Shown: one piece after another, positions 15,695 to 25,325 of the stretch
Position numbering within the stretch: position 1 is the stretch's first letter
How the letters are laid out: each line of letters starts with the position of its first letter
Source of the DNA: Actinomyces sp. AC-20-1
GTDB taxonomy: Bacteria > Actinomycetota > Actinomycetes > Actinomycetales > Actinomycetaceae
Assembly (NCBI RefSeq): GCF_023369555.1
Contig: NZ_JACJVC010000001.1
Span: 186,001 to 250,000 of the forward strand
Direction of reading: 5' to 3'
Length of the DNA stretch: 64,000 nucleotides
Made by a program: the position numbers and the translations under genes
Notes under the pieces: model-generated
What the model was told of the DNA's origin: nothing
What the model saw: the letters and a program-made list of their open reading frames with translations, nothing else
The model's database searches: none

Positions 15695-16794
15695 TGCTAC
15701 GTCTGCTGCTCGCCGACCTGCGTCACCACGCCGGGTCCTGGGCCTGGACCTGTGTCGTCGCGCTCGTGGCCGGGGCCTGCGTGTCCGGCCAGCTCATGGT
15801 CATGCACGGCTCGCTCGACTCGGCCGGGCGGGCCACCGGCCTGAGCCGCTGGGGCAACCCCCTGTCCACGGAGATGGCCGACGCCGCGAGGACCACCTCC
15901 GGCTTCGTCATCGCCAGCGTCGTCCTGGCGGCGGCCGTCGTCCTGTCCACGACGGCGGGGCTGGTCCTGTCCCAGCGGCGCCGTGACCACGGGCTGTGGC
16001 GGGCCCTGGGCATGCGCCCCGGTCTCCTGCGCGCGCTGCTGCTCGGCCAGCTCGTCGTCGTGGGCGCACTCGGCTCCCTCGGCGGCGCCCTGCTGGGCAG
16101 GCCCGTGAGCGCGCTCATGATGCCGCTGCTCATCGACCAGGACGTGGCGCTGCCGGGCACGCTCGCGCGCTGGGAGCCGGCGGACCTGGGCTGGACGGCG
16201 CTCGTCGTCGCCGGCTCCGTGCTCCTGGGCGGCTGGGGCCCCGCGCGCCGCGCCGCCCGTGCCACCGAGACCAACCTGCTCACCGGCTCGCAGGAGCGCA
16301 GCCGCTCCCGCCCGGCCCGTGCCCTCGGCGTCCTGACACGCCTGCTCGTGGCGGGTGGGCTCGAGGCGGGTGTCGTCACCTCCGCCGTCGCCGTGCACCG
16401 GCGCGGTGCCGGGAGCCAGCTGGCGTCCGAGGCCGCGGCCCTGGGGGCGCTCTACGCGCTCGTGCTCGTGTGCGTCCTGACCGCCTGGCTCGTCCCCCTC
16501 CTGCTTCGCGGCGCTGCGCTGCTGCCGGTGCCGGGGCCCGCGTGGCACGTCGCCACCCGCACCGCGCCGCTGGAGTCGCGCCGCTCGACGGCGACCGTCC
16601 TTCCCTTCCTCATCGCTCTCGGCCTCGTCGTCATCATGCTCGGTGGCGCGCGGATGGGCGTGGGCAGCGTGCGTCTGAGCGGCTTCCTGTCGATGCTCGG
16701 CCTGACGCTGGCCACGACCTGCGCGGCCGTCGTCGCCTCCACCTGGTCGGGGCGCGGGGTGGGCGTCGCCACGGTGCTGCGGGCCCGGGACTGA
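15694..16794 (+). CDS. FtsX-like ABC permease, short C-terminus (module B)
   Basis: The start codon overlaps the ATPase stop (TGATG). The 366-residue product has an N-terminal helix, a very short outer segment (about 30 residues), a helix block with an FtsX-type coupling segment LSQRRRDHGLWRALGMRPGLLRALL, then a second set of helices ending in SGRGVGVATVLRARD. Family members usually continue with a second FtsX domain, and the outer domain is usually larger, so this looks trimmed at the C-terminus and possibly internally. With its damaged ATPase it may no longer transport. Confidence 0.75.
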   Translation: MLRLLLADLRHHAGSWAWTCVVALVAGACVSGQLMVMHGSLDSAGRATGLSRWGNPLSTEMADAARTTSGFVIASVVLAAAVVLSTTAGLVLSQRRRDHGLWRALGMRPGLLRALLLGQLVVVGALGSLGGALLGRPVSALMMPLLIDQDVALPGTLARWEPADLGWTALVVAGSVLLGGWGPARRAARATETNLLTGSQERSRSRPARALGVLTRLLVAGGLEAGVVTSAVAVHRRGAGSQLASEAAALGALYALVLVCVLTAWLVPLLLRGAALLPVPGPAWHVATRTAPLESRRSTATVLPFLIALGLVVIMLGGARMGVGSVRLSGFLSMLGLTLATTCAAVVASTWSGRGVGVATVLRARD

Positions 16795-16822
16795 GTGCCG
16801 CCCAGCGGTTAGGATCCCTTGT

Positions 16823-17116
16823 GTGACCTCCACCAGAACCGGCGGGCCGATCCGTGTGAGCGCCGTCGTCATCCTCGACGCCGCCGGGCGTCTGCTCACC
16901 GTGCGCAAGCGCGGCACGTCCCGCTTCATGTTCCCCGGCGGCAAGCCCGAGCCCGCCGAGACGCCGGAGCACACGGCCGTGCGCGAGGCCTCCGGGGTCC
17001 CGCTGCCCGAGGACCTGGCGCCGCTGACGGTGGAGGTCGTCGCCCGCCTGCGCTCGCTCCGCGCGCCGCTCAGGGGCGCGCCCCGGCCTCCGGTCCTCGT
17101 GGAGGCGGTCTCATGA
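16823..17116 (+). pseudogene. Nudix hydrolase remnant with broken Nudix box
   Basis: The 97-residue reading frame starts as a typical Nudix protein (VSAVVILDAAGRLLTVRKRG, FMFPGGKPEPAETPEHTAVRE). The Nudix box should continue with an EVAEELG-like catalytic helix, but reads REASGVPLPEDL, so the metal-binding Glu pair is missing. The chain is also about 40 residues shorter than usual and ends in an Arg/Pro-rich tail. A -10-like TAGGAT (16810-16815) 7 nt before GTG 16823 suggests a leaderless start, so it may still be expressed. It overlaps the esterase start by 4 bp. Hydrolase activity is unlikely. Confidence 0.7.
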
Positions 17117-18279
17117 GCGCGCGGGGACAGGGGCACGGCCTCTGCCGGGGCCCGCGGGCGCCACGCGGGCGGGCGGGCGGACTGCTCGCCGTCGCGGCGG
17201 GCGCCGGTGCCGCGGCGGCGCTCGTCAACCGCCTGCGCCTGCGCCGCCTCATCGCGGCCGAGGTCCACCCGGACCTGCGCAGGCCCCGGCTCATTGTGCC
17301 CCCGGGGCTCGCCCTGGCCGGCCCTCTGGCCCGCACCGCCCTGGCCGCCCTGGCCGCCCGCGTCACAGCCCAGGTCACCGGGCGCCCGCCCGCCCTGCCC
17401 GCGCGGCGCGCCTGGGACCCCGCCCTCGACCTGCAGGAGCTCACCGCCACAGGCCCCGACGGCACCCGGGCGGTGCGCGTCGTGGTGGCCACCAGCCCGG
17501 GCGCCCGCCGGGCTCTCGCCGCCGGCCGCAGCGTGCCGGCCCTGCTGTGGGTCCACGGCGGCGGTCACGTCCTGGGCGACGCCGACGCGGACGCCGAGGT
17601 CTACCGCCACCTCGCCGACGAGCTGGGGGCCGTGGCCGTCTCCGTGGACTACCGCACGGCCTTCAGGGCCCCTCACCCGGCGGACGTCGATGACTGCTGG
17701 GCGGTCCTGACCTGGCTGCTGGACGGGGGCCTGGGCGGGGTGGACCCGCGGCGGGTCGCCGTCGTCGGGGAGAGCGCAGGAGGCGGGACGGCCGCCTCCC
17801 TGGTGCAGCGCGCCGTGGACCACGGGATCCACCTGGCGGCCCAGGTGCTCATCTACCCCATGCTCGACGACCGTGCCGCCGCCCGTGCCCGGGACGCCTC
17901 GGCGCCTGGCACGCGCGGGCGGCTGCTGTGGAGCCGCAGCCTCGACCGCCTCGGCTGGGCCGTCTACCTGCGCGGGCCGGGCGGCACGGGGCCGGGCAGC
18001 GCCCGCCCCTACGCCGTGCCCGGCAGGCGCACCGACCTGGCGGGGACGCCGCCGACCTGGGTCGGGGTGGGCGACCTTGACCTCTTCCACGACGACGACG
18101 TCGCCTATGCCGGGCGCCTGCGCCGGGCCGGGGTCGAGTGCGAGCTCGTCGTCATGCCGGGCATGTACCACGCGGCCGACCGCGTCGCCCCGCAGGCGCC
18201 GGTCATCCGCGCCTGGCGCCGTTCCATGCTCGCCCACCTGCGCCACCACCTGGTGGTGCCGGACGGCCCCTCAGCGTGA
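17113..18279 (+). CDS. Alpha/beta hydrolase, hormone-sensitive lipase-like esterase
   Basis: The 388-residue enzyme has the HSL-family oxyanion motif HGGGHVLG, nucleophile elbow GESAGGG, catalytic Asp in GDLDLFHDD and catalytic His in MYHAAD, so the triad is complete. An N-terminal hydrophobic segment (about residues 22-38) may be a signal anchor. The ATG overlaps the Nudix remnant stop (ATGA). It probably hydrolyses short-chain esters; the physiological substrate is unknown. Its 3' end overlaps the convergent DUF523 gene by 9 bp. Confidence 0.88.
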   Translation: MSARGQGHGLCRGPRAPRGRAGGLLAVAAGAGAAAALVNRLRLRRLIAAEVHPDLRRPRLIVPPGLALAGPLARTALAALAARVTAQVTGRPPALPARRAWDPALDLQELTATGPDGTRAVRVVVATSPGARRALAAGRSVPALLWVHGGGHVLGDADADAEVYRHLADELGAVAVSVDYRTAFRAPHPADVDDCWAVLTWLLDGGLGGVDPRRVAVVGESAGGGTAASLVQRAVDHGIHLAAQVLIYPMLDDRAAARARDASAPGTRGRLLWSRSLDRLGWAVYLRGPGGTGPGSARPYAVPGRRTDLAGTPPTWVGVGDLDLFHDDDVAYAGRLRRAGVECELVVMPGMYHAADRVAPQAPVIRAWRRSMLAHLRHHLVVPDGPSA

Positions 18280-18765
18280 GCGCACGCTCAGTCCCTGACG
18301 GCGCAGGAGGGCCGCGAGCACGCCGTCGCCGGGCACGAGGCGCCCACTGAAGGTCCCGTCGTAGATCCCGCCCGCCCCGCAGGACGGGCTCCCGGCCCTC
18401 AGGACGGCGCTGCGCGCCCCGACCCGCTCGGCGTGCTCGGCGACGGCGCGCGCCCCGTCGAGGAAGGCGCGCGTGAGGTCCTGGCCGTCGGCGGTCACCA
18501 CCCGGGCGCGACCGTCCAGCACGTCGGCGCCGTCGGCACCGGTGGCGCCCTCGCCGTCGGGCCCGACGACCTCCGCCGGCGGGCGGGGCACGCCCAGAGA
18601 GCCCAGGACCTCGGCGCACAGGGGCACGGCCCGTCCCTCGGCGACCGCGGCGACGACCTCGGGGTCGGGCCTGGCGGTGGCGTCGTAGCGGCAGGGGACC
18701 CCGGCCAGGCAGGCGGAGACGATGACGGGGTGCGCGCCCGCCGGTGCCGCGTCCAGGTCCTCCAC
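18271..18765 (-). CDS. DUF523 family protein
   Basis: The 164-residue protein carries conserved DUF523 features: SACLAGVPCRYDA near the N-terminus with two Cys, PLCAEVLGSLGVPRPPAE in the middle, and SPSCGAGGIYDGTFSGRLVPGDGV near the C-terminus. The conserved Cys suggest a metal or Fe-S site, but no activity is established for the family. It starts at GTG 18765, 9 nt after the miaB stop, so it is probably co-expressed with miaB. Confidence 0.88.
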   Translation of the reverse strand: MEDLDAAPAGAHPVIVSACLAGVPCRYDATARPDPEVVAAVAEGRAVPLCAEVLGSLGVPRPPAEVVGPDGEGATGADGADVLDGRARVVTADGQDLTRAFLDGARAVAEHAERVGARSAVLRAGSPSCGAGGIYDGTFSGRLVPGDGVLAALLRRQGLSVRSR

Positions 18766-18774
18766 CGCGCCCGC

Positions 18775-20532
18775 TCAGATCGTGCGGGGCTGGCCCAGCA
18801 GGGTGCGCCCGCCCATGTCCACGCCGCCCGCGCCACGGGCGGTGACGGCTCCCGGGGCGCCGACCCGGATCGTCGGCAGGCCCAGGCTCACCGGCGCCGT
18901 GTCCGGCTCGGGCTCGGAGCGGGACTCCGTGCGGCGGCGCTGCCAGGCGTCGCCGGCGCGGGTGCGCCGCACCTCGAACAGGGCGGGGCCGTCGTCGTAC
19001 CAGATCCGCTCACCGGCGCCCAGGGCCTCGTTGGCGGCGGCCTCCTCGGCGCCGAGGGGCCGCCCGCAGCGGGCGGAGTCCGCGATGAGGTGGTGGGGCG
19101 CGCCGTGGGTGACGCGCACGGTGACCATGTCCCCGGGGCGCGGGGCCCCGCCGTCGTAGTCGTCGGCGGCCAGGTGCCCGGGCAGGGCGACGTGCACGAG
19201 GCGGTTGTCGGCGGCGCGGCCGGAGACGCGGGCGGTGACGCCGTCGCGGCGCCCCTCGCCCTCGGCGACGAGGACGTCGAGCACACGCCCCTCCTGACGC
19301 ACGTTCTCCTCGTGGGTGATGCGCCGCACGAGCTCGTCCAGGCGCCGGTAGCGGTCCTTGACGACGTCGGCGGGCACCTGCGGCAGGTCCGCGGCGGGCG
19401 TGCCCGGGCGCGGGGAGTACTCGAAGGTGAAGGCGGAGGCGAAGCGGGCCCGCTCGACGACGTCGAGGGTGGCCTGGAAGTCCTCCTCGGTCTCGCCGGG
19501 GAAGCCGACGATGATGTCGGTGGTGATGGCGGCCTCGGGCATCCGGGCGCGCACGTCGTCGAGGATCCTGAGGAACCTGGCGGAGCGGTAGGAGCGGCGC
19601 ATGGCGCGCAGCACCCTGTCGGAGCCGGACTGCAGGGGCATGTGCAGGCTGGGCATGACCTCGGGGGTCTCGGCCATGGCGTCGATGACGTCCTGGGTGA
19701 AGGCCGCCGGGTGGGGGCTGGTGAAGCGCACGCGCTCGATGCCCTCCACGGCCCCGGCGGCGCGCAGCAGCCGGGCGAAGGCGCCGCGGTCGCCGAAGCC
19801 GACGCCGTAGGAGTTGACGTTCTGGCCCAGCAGGGTCACCTCGGTGACGCCCTGGGCGGCGACGGCCTCGATCTCGGCCAGGACCTCGCCGGGGCGGCGG
19901 TCGCGCTGCCTGCCGCGCAAGGAGGGCACGATGCAGAAGGTGCAGGTGTTGTTGCAGCCGACGGCGATGGACACCCAGGCGGCGTAGGCGGACTCGCGGC
20001 GGGTGGGCAGCGTGGAGGGGAAGACCTTGAGGGACTCCTCGATCTCGACGGCGGCCTGCGCGTTGTGGCGGGCGCGCTCGAGCAGGGCGGGCAGGACGTC
20101 GAGGTTGTGGGTGCCGAAGACGACGTCCACCCAGGGGGCCCGCTCGACGATGCCCTCGCCCATCTGCTGGGCGAGGCAGCCGGCGACGGCGATCTGCATG
20201 CCGGGGCGCTCTCGCTTGACCGCGGCGAGCTGGCCGAGGTTGCCGAAGAGGCGGGTGGCGGCGTTCTCGCGCACGGAGCAGGTGTTGATGATGACAACGT
20301 CGGCGCCGCCGTCGCCCGCCTCGGTGGCGCGGGCGGCGGCCTCGGGCACGTCCTCGACGCGCCGGTAGCCGGCGTCCTCGAGCAGCCCCGCCATGTGCTC
20401 GGAGTCGTGGACGTTCATCTGGCAGCCCAGGGTGCGCACGTGGTAGGTGCGCGGCCGGGCGGGGCCGGACGTCCCCGGGCCGGGGCGGGCGTCGAGCACG
20501 GGCGTGGGGGCAGCGGCGTCGGCGGTGGTCAT
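18775..20532 (-). CDS. miaB: tRNA-2-methylthio-N6-dimethylallyladenosine synthase
   Basis: MiaB adds a methylthio group to i6A37 of tRNAs using two [4Fe-4S] clusters. Visible in order are the UPF0004 domain with Cys in [15 protein letters not shown] and AGCLAQQ, the radical-SAM motif [11 protein letters not shown]-binding segments ([24 protein letters not shown]), and a TRAM domain near 410-475. At 585 residues it has a C-terminal extension of about 80 residues common in actinobacteria. The ATG at 20532 is 7 nt after a -10-like TAGACT (20540-20545), so it is probably leaderless. Confidence 0.96.
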   Translation of the reverse strand: MTTADAAAPTPVLDARPGPGTSGPARPRTYHVRTLGCQMNVHDSEHMAGLLEDAGYRRVEDVPEAAARATEAGDGGADVVIINTCSVRENAATRLFGNLGQLAAVKRERPGMQIAVAGCLAQQMGEGIVERAPWVDVVFGTHNLDVLPALLERARHNAQAAVEIEESLKVFPSTLPTRRESAYAAWVSIAVGCNNTCTFCIVPSLRGRQRDRRPGEVLAEIEAVAAQGVTEVTLLGQNVNSYGVGFGDRGAFARLLRAAGAVEGIERVRFTSPHPAAFTQDVIDAMAETPEVMPSLHMPLQSGSDRVLRAMRRSYRSARFLRILDDVRARMPEAAITTDIIVGFPGETEEDFQATLDVVERARFASAFTFEYSPRPGTPAADLPQVPADVVKDRYRRLDELVRRITHEENVRQEGRVLDVLVAEGEGRRDGVTARVSGRAADNRLVHVALPGHLAADDYDGGAPRPGDMVTVRVTHGAPHHLIADSARCGRPLGAEEAAANEALGAGERIWYDDGPALFEVRRTRAGDAWQRRRTESRSEPEPDTAPVSLGLPTIRVGAPGAVTARGAGGVDMGGRTLLGQPRTI

Positions 20533-20674
20533 CACCGGCAGTCTAGGGGCGGCGCCGCGCCCCTCCCACCCGGCCGTTGCGGGCCGCCCGGTCCCGGCAC
20601 CCCGTTCGGCTGCGGGCCGCCCGCCCTCCCTCCTAGGATGTGACCGAGCGCACGACGAGAGGGAGGTCACCGCA

Positions 20675-23587
20675 GTGCACCCCGACACCGGCCACGACCG
20701 CTTCCTGACCCGCCACCTCGGGACCAGGGGGGCGGACCTGGCCATGGTCCTGGAGGGCGTCGGGGCCGCGAGCCTGGAGGACCTGGCCGCGCAGGTCGTC
20801 CCCACCACCCTGCCCGTCCTGGAGGCGCCGCCGCAGCCGGAGCGGCCCGGAGCCGAGGCCGGTGGGCTGAGCGAGGACGCCGCCGTCGCCCGCCTCAGGT
20901 CCCTGGCCGCGCTCAACGACCCGCACACCGAGATGATCGGACGCGGCTACCACCCCACGACCACCCCCGCCGTCATCGTGCGCGACGTCCTGTCCAACCC
21001 CGCCTGGACCACCGCCTACACCCCCTACCAGGCCGAGATCAGCCAGGGGCGCCTGGAGGCGCAGCTGCTCTTCCAGACCGTCGTCGCCGACCTCACCGGC
21101 CTGCCGGTGGCCTGCACCTCCCTGCTCGACGAGGCCACGGCCGTGGCGGAGGCCGTCCTGCTCATGGCCCGCGCGCACCGGGGCCCGGACGGCCCCGTGC
21201 TCCTCGACGCGGGCCTGCACCCCCAGCTCATCGAGGTGGCCCGCGCCCGGGCCGAGGCGCTGGACATCCCCGTCGAGGTCGTCGGCGCCCCCACGCTCAC
21301 CGCCGACGGCGGCCCCCTGACGGGGGCGGTCCTGGCCCACACCACCACCCGAGGCCTCGTCCAGGACCTGTCCGGCGCGGTCGGGGCCGTCCACGCCCGC
21401 GGCGGCCTGGTCGCCGTCGACGCCGACCCCCTGGCCCTGACCCTGCTGACCGAGCCGGGCGCCGTCGGTGCGGACGTCGCCGTCGGCACCGCCCAGCGCC
21501 TGGGGGTCCCCCTCTTCCTCGGCGGCCCCCACCCGGGCTTCATGGCCGTCACCGAGGCGCTGCGCCGCCAGCTGCCGGGCCGCGTCGTCGGCATCTCGCG
21601 CGACGCGGACGGCCGCGAGGCCTACCGCCTGGCCCTGCAGACCCGCGAGCAGCACATCCGCAGGCAGAGGGCCACCTCGAACATCTGCACCGCCCAGGCG
21701 CTGCTGGCCGTCGTCGCGGCCTTCTACGCGGTCCACCACGGCCCCGAGGGCCTGAGGGCCATCGCCGGGCACGTGCACCACCAGGCCGGGCGACTGGCCT
21801 GCGGGGCCCGTGCCCTGGGTCTCGACCTCGAGCACGAGGACTTCTTCGACACGGTGAGCGTGCACGTGCCCGGGGCGGCCCGGGAGGCCGTCGAGCGCGC
21901 GGAGGAGCTGGGCGTCAACCTGCGCCTGCTCGACGCCGACCACGTGGGCGTGAGCACCAACGAGACCACCACCGACGACGACGTCGACACGGTCCTCGCG
22001 GCCCTCGCCGCCGCGCGCCCGCGCACCGCCGGGCGGGTGGGGCCCGGCGACGACGCCTTCCCCCTGCCCGCGTCCCTGGCGCGCACGAGCCCCTTCCTCA
22101 CCCACCCGACCTTCCACCGCCACCGCAGCGAGGCCTCCCTCGTGCGCTACATGCGGCGGCTGGCGGACCGCGACCTCGCCCTGGACCGGACAATGATCCC
22201 CCTGGGCTCGTGCACCCTCAAGCTCAACGCCGCCGCCCAGTCGGCGCTCTGGCTCGACCCGGCGCTCGCCGGCATCCACCCCTACGCCCCCGCCGCCCAG
22301 ACGCGCGGCTGGCGCCTCCTGCTCGGCCAGCTCGCCGATCGGCTCACGCGCCTGACCGGCTACGACCGGTGCAGCCTGCAGCCCGCCTCCGGCGCGCAGG
22401 GCGAGCTCGCGGGCCTGCTGGCGGTGCGCGGCTACCTGCGCTCCACCGGGCAGGAGGGGCGCGACCTTGTCCTGGTGCCCGCGAGCGCCCACGGCACGAA
22501 CGCCGCCTCCGCCGCGGGCGCCGGCTTCACCGTCATGGTGGTCGCCACCGCCGAGGACGGCTCCGTCGACGTCGAGCACCTGCGCGGCCTCCTGGCCGAG
22601 CACGGCGGGCGCGTGGCGGCGATCATGCTCACCTACCCCTCCACGCACGGCGTCTTCGAGCCCCGGGTCACCGAGGTCACCGCCCTCGTCCACGAGGCCG
22701 GCGGCCAGGTCTACATCGACGGGGCGAACCTCAACGCGCTCACGGGGCTGCTGCGCCCCGGTGACCTCGGCGGCGACGTCTCCCACCTCAACCTGCACAA
22801 GACCTTCGCCATCCCCCACGGGGGCGGTGGGCCGGGCGTGGGGCCCGTCGTCGTCAAGGAGCACCTGGCCCCCTTCCTGCCGGCCGGCCCCGCCGGCTCG
22901 CCCGCGCCGGAGCCCGGGGAAGCGGACCACGGCTTCGCCGGGGCGCCGGTCATGGGGGCGCGCTTCGGCTCGGCGGGGGTCATGCCGCTGGCCTGGACGT
23001 ACCTGGTCACGCTCACCGACGCCGACCTGCGCCAGGTGACCCTCACGGCGCTGGCCCACGCGAGCTACCTCTCGCGCGCGCTCGCGGACTCCTTCCCCAC
23101 CCTGTACACGTACCGGGGCCGTGTCGCCCACGAGTGCGTCCTCGACCTGCGACCGCTCACCGCCGCCACGGGCGTCACCGCGGAGGACGTGGCCAAGAGG
23201 CTCATCGACTACGGCTTCCACGCGCCCACCCTGTCCTTCCCGGTGGCCGGCACGCTCATGGTCGAGCCCACCGAGTCCGAGCCCCTGTGCGAGCTGGACC
23301 GCTTCGTGGCCGCCATGCGCTCCATCCGCGCGGAGATCGACGAGGTGGCCAGCGGCGCCGTCGCCCTGGAGGAGTCGGTGCTGCGCCGCTCGCCGCACAC
23401 GCTGGCGGCCGTGACGGCCGAGCGGTGGGAGCGCCCCTACTCGCGCGCGAGCGCCGCCTTCCCCCTGGAGGGCATGGAGACGGACAAGTACTTCCCGCCG
23501 GTCTCGCGCATCGACAACGCGTGGGGCGACCGGCACCTGAGGTGCACCTGCCCGGCACCGGGCGCCCTCGAGGCGCAGGGCTCCTGA
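20675..23587 (+). CDS. gcvP: Glycine dehydrogenase (decarboxylating), P protein
   Basis: The 970-residue single-chain P protein decarboxylates glycine and passes the aminomethyl group to GcvH. The PLP Lys is Lys709 in [15 protein letters not shown], followed by the Gly-rich loop. Both halves of the long form are present (N-half beginning [15 protein letters not shown]-half from about residue 470). The GTG at 20675 was chosen because GGGAGG lies 8 nt upstream. A -10-like TAGGAT (20634-20639) is the likely promoter. It leads the gcvP-gcvT-gcvH operon; no glycine riboswitch is visible in its 140-nt leader. Confidence 0.96.
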   Translation: MHPDTGHDRFLTRHLGTRGADLAMVLEGVGAASLEDLAAQVVPTTLPVLEAPPQPERPGAEAGGLSEDAAVARLRSLAALNDPHTEMIGRGYHPTTTPAVIVRDVLSNPAWTTAYTPYQAEISQGRLEAQLLFQTVVADLTGLPVACTSLLDEATAVAEAVLLMARAHRGPDGPVLLDAGLHPQLIEVARARAEALDIPVEVVGAPTLTADGGPLTGAVLAHTTTRGLVQDLSGAVGAVHARGGLVAVDADPLALTLLTEPGAVGADVAVGTAQRLGVPLFLGGPHPGFMAVTEALRRQLPGRVVGISRDADGREAYRLALQTREQHIRRQRATSNICTAQALLAVVAAFYAVHHGPEGLRAIAGHVHHQAGRLACGARALGLDLEHEDFFDTVSVHVPGAAREAVERAEELGVNLRLLDADHVGVSTNETTTDDDVDTVLAALAAARPRTAGRVGPGDDAFPLPASLARTSPFLTHPTFHRHRSEASLVRYMRRLADRDLALDRTMIPLGSCTLKLNAAAQSALWLDPALAGIHPYAPAAQTRGWRLLLGQLADRLTRLTGYDRCSLQPASGAQGELAGLLAVRGYLRSTGQEGRDLVLVPASAHGTNAASAAGAGFTVMVVATAEDGSVDVEHLRGLLAEHGGRVAAIMLTYPSTHGVFEPRVTEVTALVHEAGGQVYIDGANLNALTGLLRPGDLGGDVSHLNLHKTFAIPHGGGGPGVGPVVVKEHLAPFLPAGPAGSPAPEPGEADHGFAGAPVMGARFGSAGVMPLAWTYLVTLTDADLRQVTLTALAHASYLSRALADSFPTLYTYRGRVAHECVLDLRPLTAATGVTAEDVAKRLIDYGFHAPTLSFPVAGTLMVEPTESEPLCELDRFVAAMRSIRAEIDEVASGAVALEESVLRRSPHTLAAVTAERWERPYSRASAAFPLEGMETDKYFPPVSRIDNAWGDRHLRCTCPAPGALEAQGS

Positions 23588-23615
23588 GCCGGCCGCACCC
23601 GAGACGGAGACAGCG

Positions 23616-24875
23616 ATGACTGAGCACGACGTGGCGCCCGCCCCGCGCACCACCCCCCTGCACCGGGTGCACGCGGCCCTGGGCGCCTCCTTCACCGACT
23701 TCGGCGGCTGGCAGATGCCGCTGCGCTACACCTCGGACCTGGCCGAGCACCACGCGGTGCGGCGCAGCGCCGGGATCTTCGACCTGTCCCACATGGGCGA
23801 GGTCAAGGTCACCGGCCCCGGGGCCGCGGCCGCCCTGGACCACGCGCTCGTGGGGGCCGTCTCGGCGGTGGCGGTGGGCCGCGCCCGGTACACGATGATC
23901 GTCACGCCCGACGGCGGGGTCATCGACGACCTCATCGTCTACCACGTGGGCGACGAGGAGTACCTCGTGGTGCCCAACGCCGGCAACCGCGAGCGCGTGG
24001 CGGCCGAGCTCGTGGCGCGCTGCGCGGGCCCCGACTGCGCGGTCGAGGACATCTCCCTCGTCACGGGCCTCATCGCCGTCCAGGGGCCGCGCGCCCAGGA
24101 GGTGCTGGGCGGTGTCATCGAGTCCGGTGCGGCCATGCCCGCGGCCCTGCGGCACCCGGAGGGCGGAGCCCCTGCCGGTGGTGAGCCGGACGTGCTGTGC
24201 GGGCCGAGCCTGCTGCGGCGCCTGCGCCCCTACGCGACGGTGAGGGCGACGGCGGCGGGGCACTCCGTCCTGCTGGCCCGTACCGGCTACACCGGTGAGG
24301 ACGGCTTCGAGGTGTTCTGCGGGGCGGAGGACGCCGAGGACCTGTGGACGGTCCTCACAGACGCCGGGGCCGCCCTGGCCCCCACCGTGGTCGAGGGAGG
24401 GACGGTGGCGGCGCTGACGCCCTGCGGCCTGGCGGCCCGGGACTCCCTGCGCCTGGAGGCCGGGATGCCCCTGTACGGTCACGAGCTCCACGAGGTCCTG
24501 ACGCCCTACGACGCCGGCCTGGGCGGCGTCGTCAGGCTCGACAAGCCCGGTTTCGTGGGCCGTGAGGCGCTGGCCGAGCGGGCCGGGCGCGAGGGCTCCG
24601 AGGGCACGACGGTGCTGGTCGCCCTGGCCGGCCAGGGCCGGCGCGCGGCCCGGGCCGGGGCGACGGTCCTGGACGCCGGCGGGCAGGTGCTCGGCACGGT
24701 GACCTCCGGCCTGCTGTCGCCCACGCTGGGCCACCCGGTCGCCCTGGCGCTCCTGCGGCCCTTCCGCGAGGACCACCCCGCCTGGCCCGTGGGCACGGCC
24801 CTGGTCGCCGACGTGCGCGGCCGCCCGCTGGACGTCACGGTCGTCGCCTCCCCCTTCTACACGCGGGCGCGCTGA
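23616..24875 (+). CDS. gcvT: Aminomethyltransferase, T protein of glycine cleavage
   Basis: GcvT transfers the methylene group from aminomethyl-lipoyl-GcvH to tetrahydrofolate, releasing ammonia. Typical segments are [28 protein letters not shown] (catalytic Asp region), [20 protein letters not shown] and [20 protein letters not shown]. At 419 residues it is about 50 longer than usual, partly from a Gly/Pro-rich insert near residues 180-200. It starts 28 bp after gcvP with GGAG-rich leader sequence, in the same operon. Confidence 0.96.
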   Translation: MTEHDVAPAPRTTPLHRVHAALGASFTDFGGWQMPLRYTSDLAEHHAVRRSAGIFDLSHMGEVKVTGPGAAAALDHALVGAVSAVAVGRARYTMIVTPDGGVIDDLIVYHVGDEEYLVVPNAGNRERVAAELVARCAGPDCAVEDISLVTGLIAVQGPRAQEVLGGVIESGAAMPAALRHPEGGAPAGGEPDVLCGPSLLRRLRPYATVRATAAGHSVLLARTGYTGEDGFEVFCGAEDAEDLWTVLTDAGAALAPTVVEGGTVAALTPCGLAARDSLRLEAGMPLYGHELHEVLTPYDAGLGGVVRLDKPGFVGREALAERAGREGSEGTTVLVALAGQGRRAARAGATVLDAGGQVLGTVTSGLLSPTLGHPVALALLRPFREDHPAWPVGTALVADVRGRPLDVTVVASPFYTRAR

Positions 24876-24925
24876 GGCGTCCCGCAGCCACCACCACCCT
24901 GTGCACCCCGAGGAAGGACCCTGTC

Positions 24926-25312
24926 ATGGCCCAGCCCGTTCGCCCGCACCTGCGCTACAGCGCCGACCACGAGTGGCTCGAGGACGGTGAGCCCGCGCGT
25001 GTGGGCATCACCGCCGTCGCCGCCGACGCCCTCGGTGAGGTCGTCTTCGTGGAGCTGCCCGAGGCCGGCTCCCAGGTCGAGGCGGGTGAGCCCTGCGGCG
25101 AGCTCGAGTCGACCAAGTCGGTCTCTGACCTCGTGGCTCCTGCGAGCGGCACCGTCGTCGCCGTCAACGAGGCGGTCGTCGAGGAGCCCGGCACGATCAA
25201 CGAGGACCCCTACGGCGCGGGCTGGCTGTTCACGGTGGAGGTCTGCCGGGAGGGCGACCTGTTGTCGGCCCAGGAGTACGCGGCCCGCTTCGGCGCCGTC
25301 GTCGTCGGCTGA
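24926..25312 (+). CDS. gcvH: Glycine cleavage system H protein (lipoyl carrier)
   Basis: The 128-residue carrier has the lipoylation site Lys64 in LESTKSVSD and the conserved flanks [26 protein letters not shown] and [11 protein letters not shown]. It carries the aminomethyl group between P, T and L proteins. GGAAGG lies about 8 nt before the ATG. It ends the gcv operon 13 bp from the convergent NADH dehydrogenase gene. The L protein (lpd) is not in the window. Confidence 0.97.
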   Translation: MAQPVRPHLRYSADHEWLEDGEPARVGITAVAADALGEVVFVELPEAGSQVEAGEPCGELESTKSVSDLVAPASGTVVAVNEAVVEEPGTINEDPYGAGWLFTVEVCREGDLLSAQEYAARFGAVVVG

Positions 25313-25325
25313 GCCGGTTGCCCGG

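Noticed and set aside
20533-20674. Glycine riboswitch in front of the gcv operon
   Set aside because: The 142-nt leader has none of the conserved glycine-aptamer core and is mostly simple GC-rich sequence.
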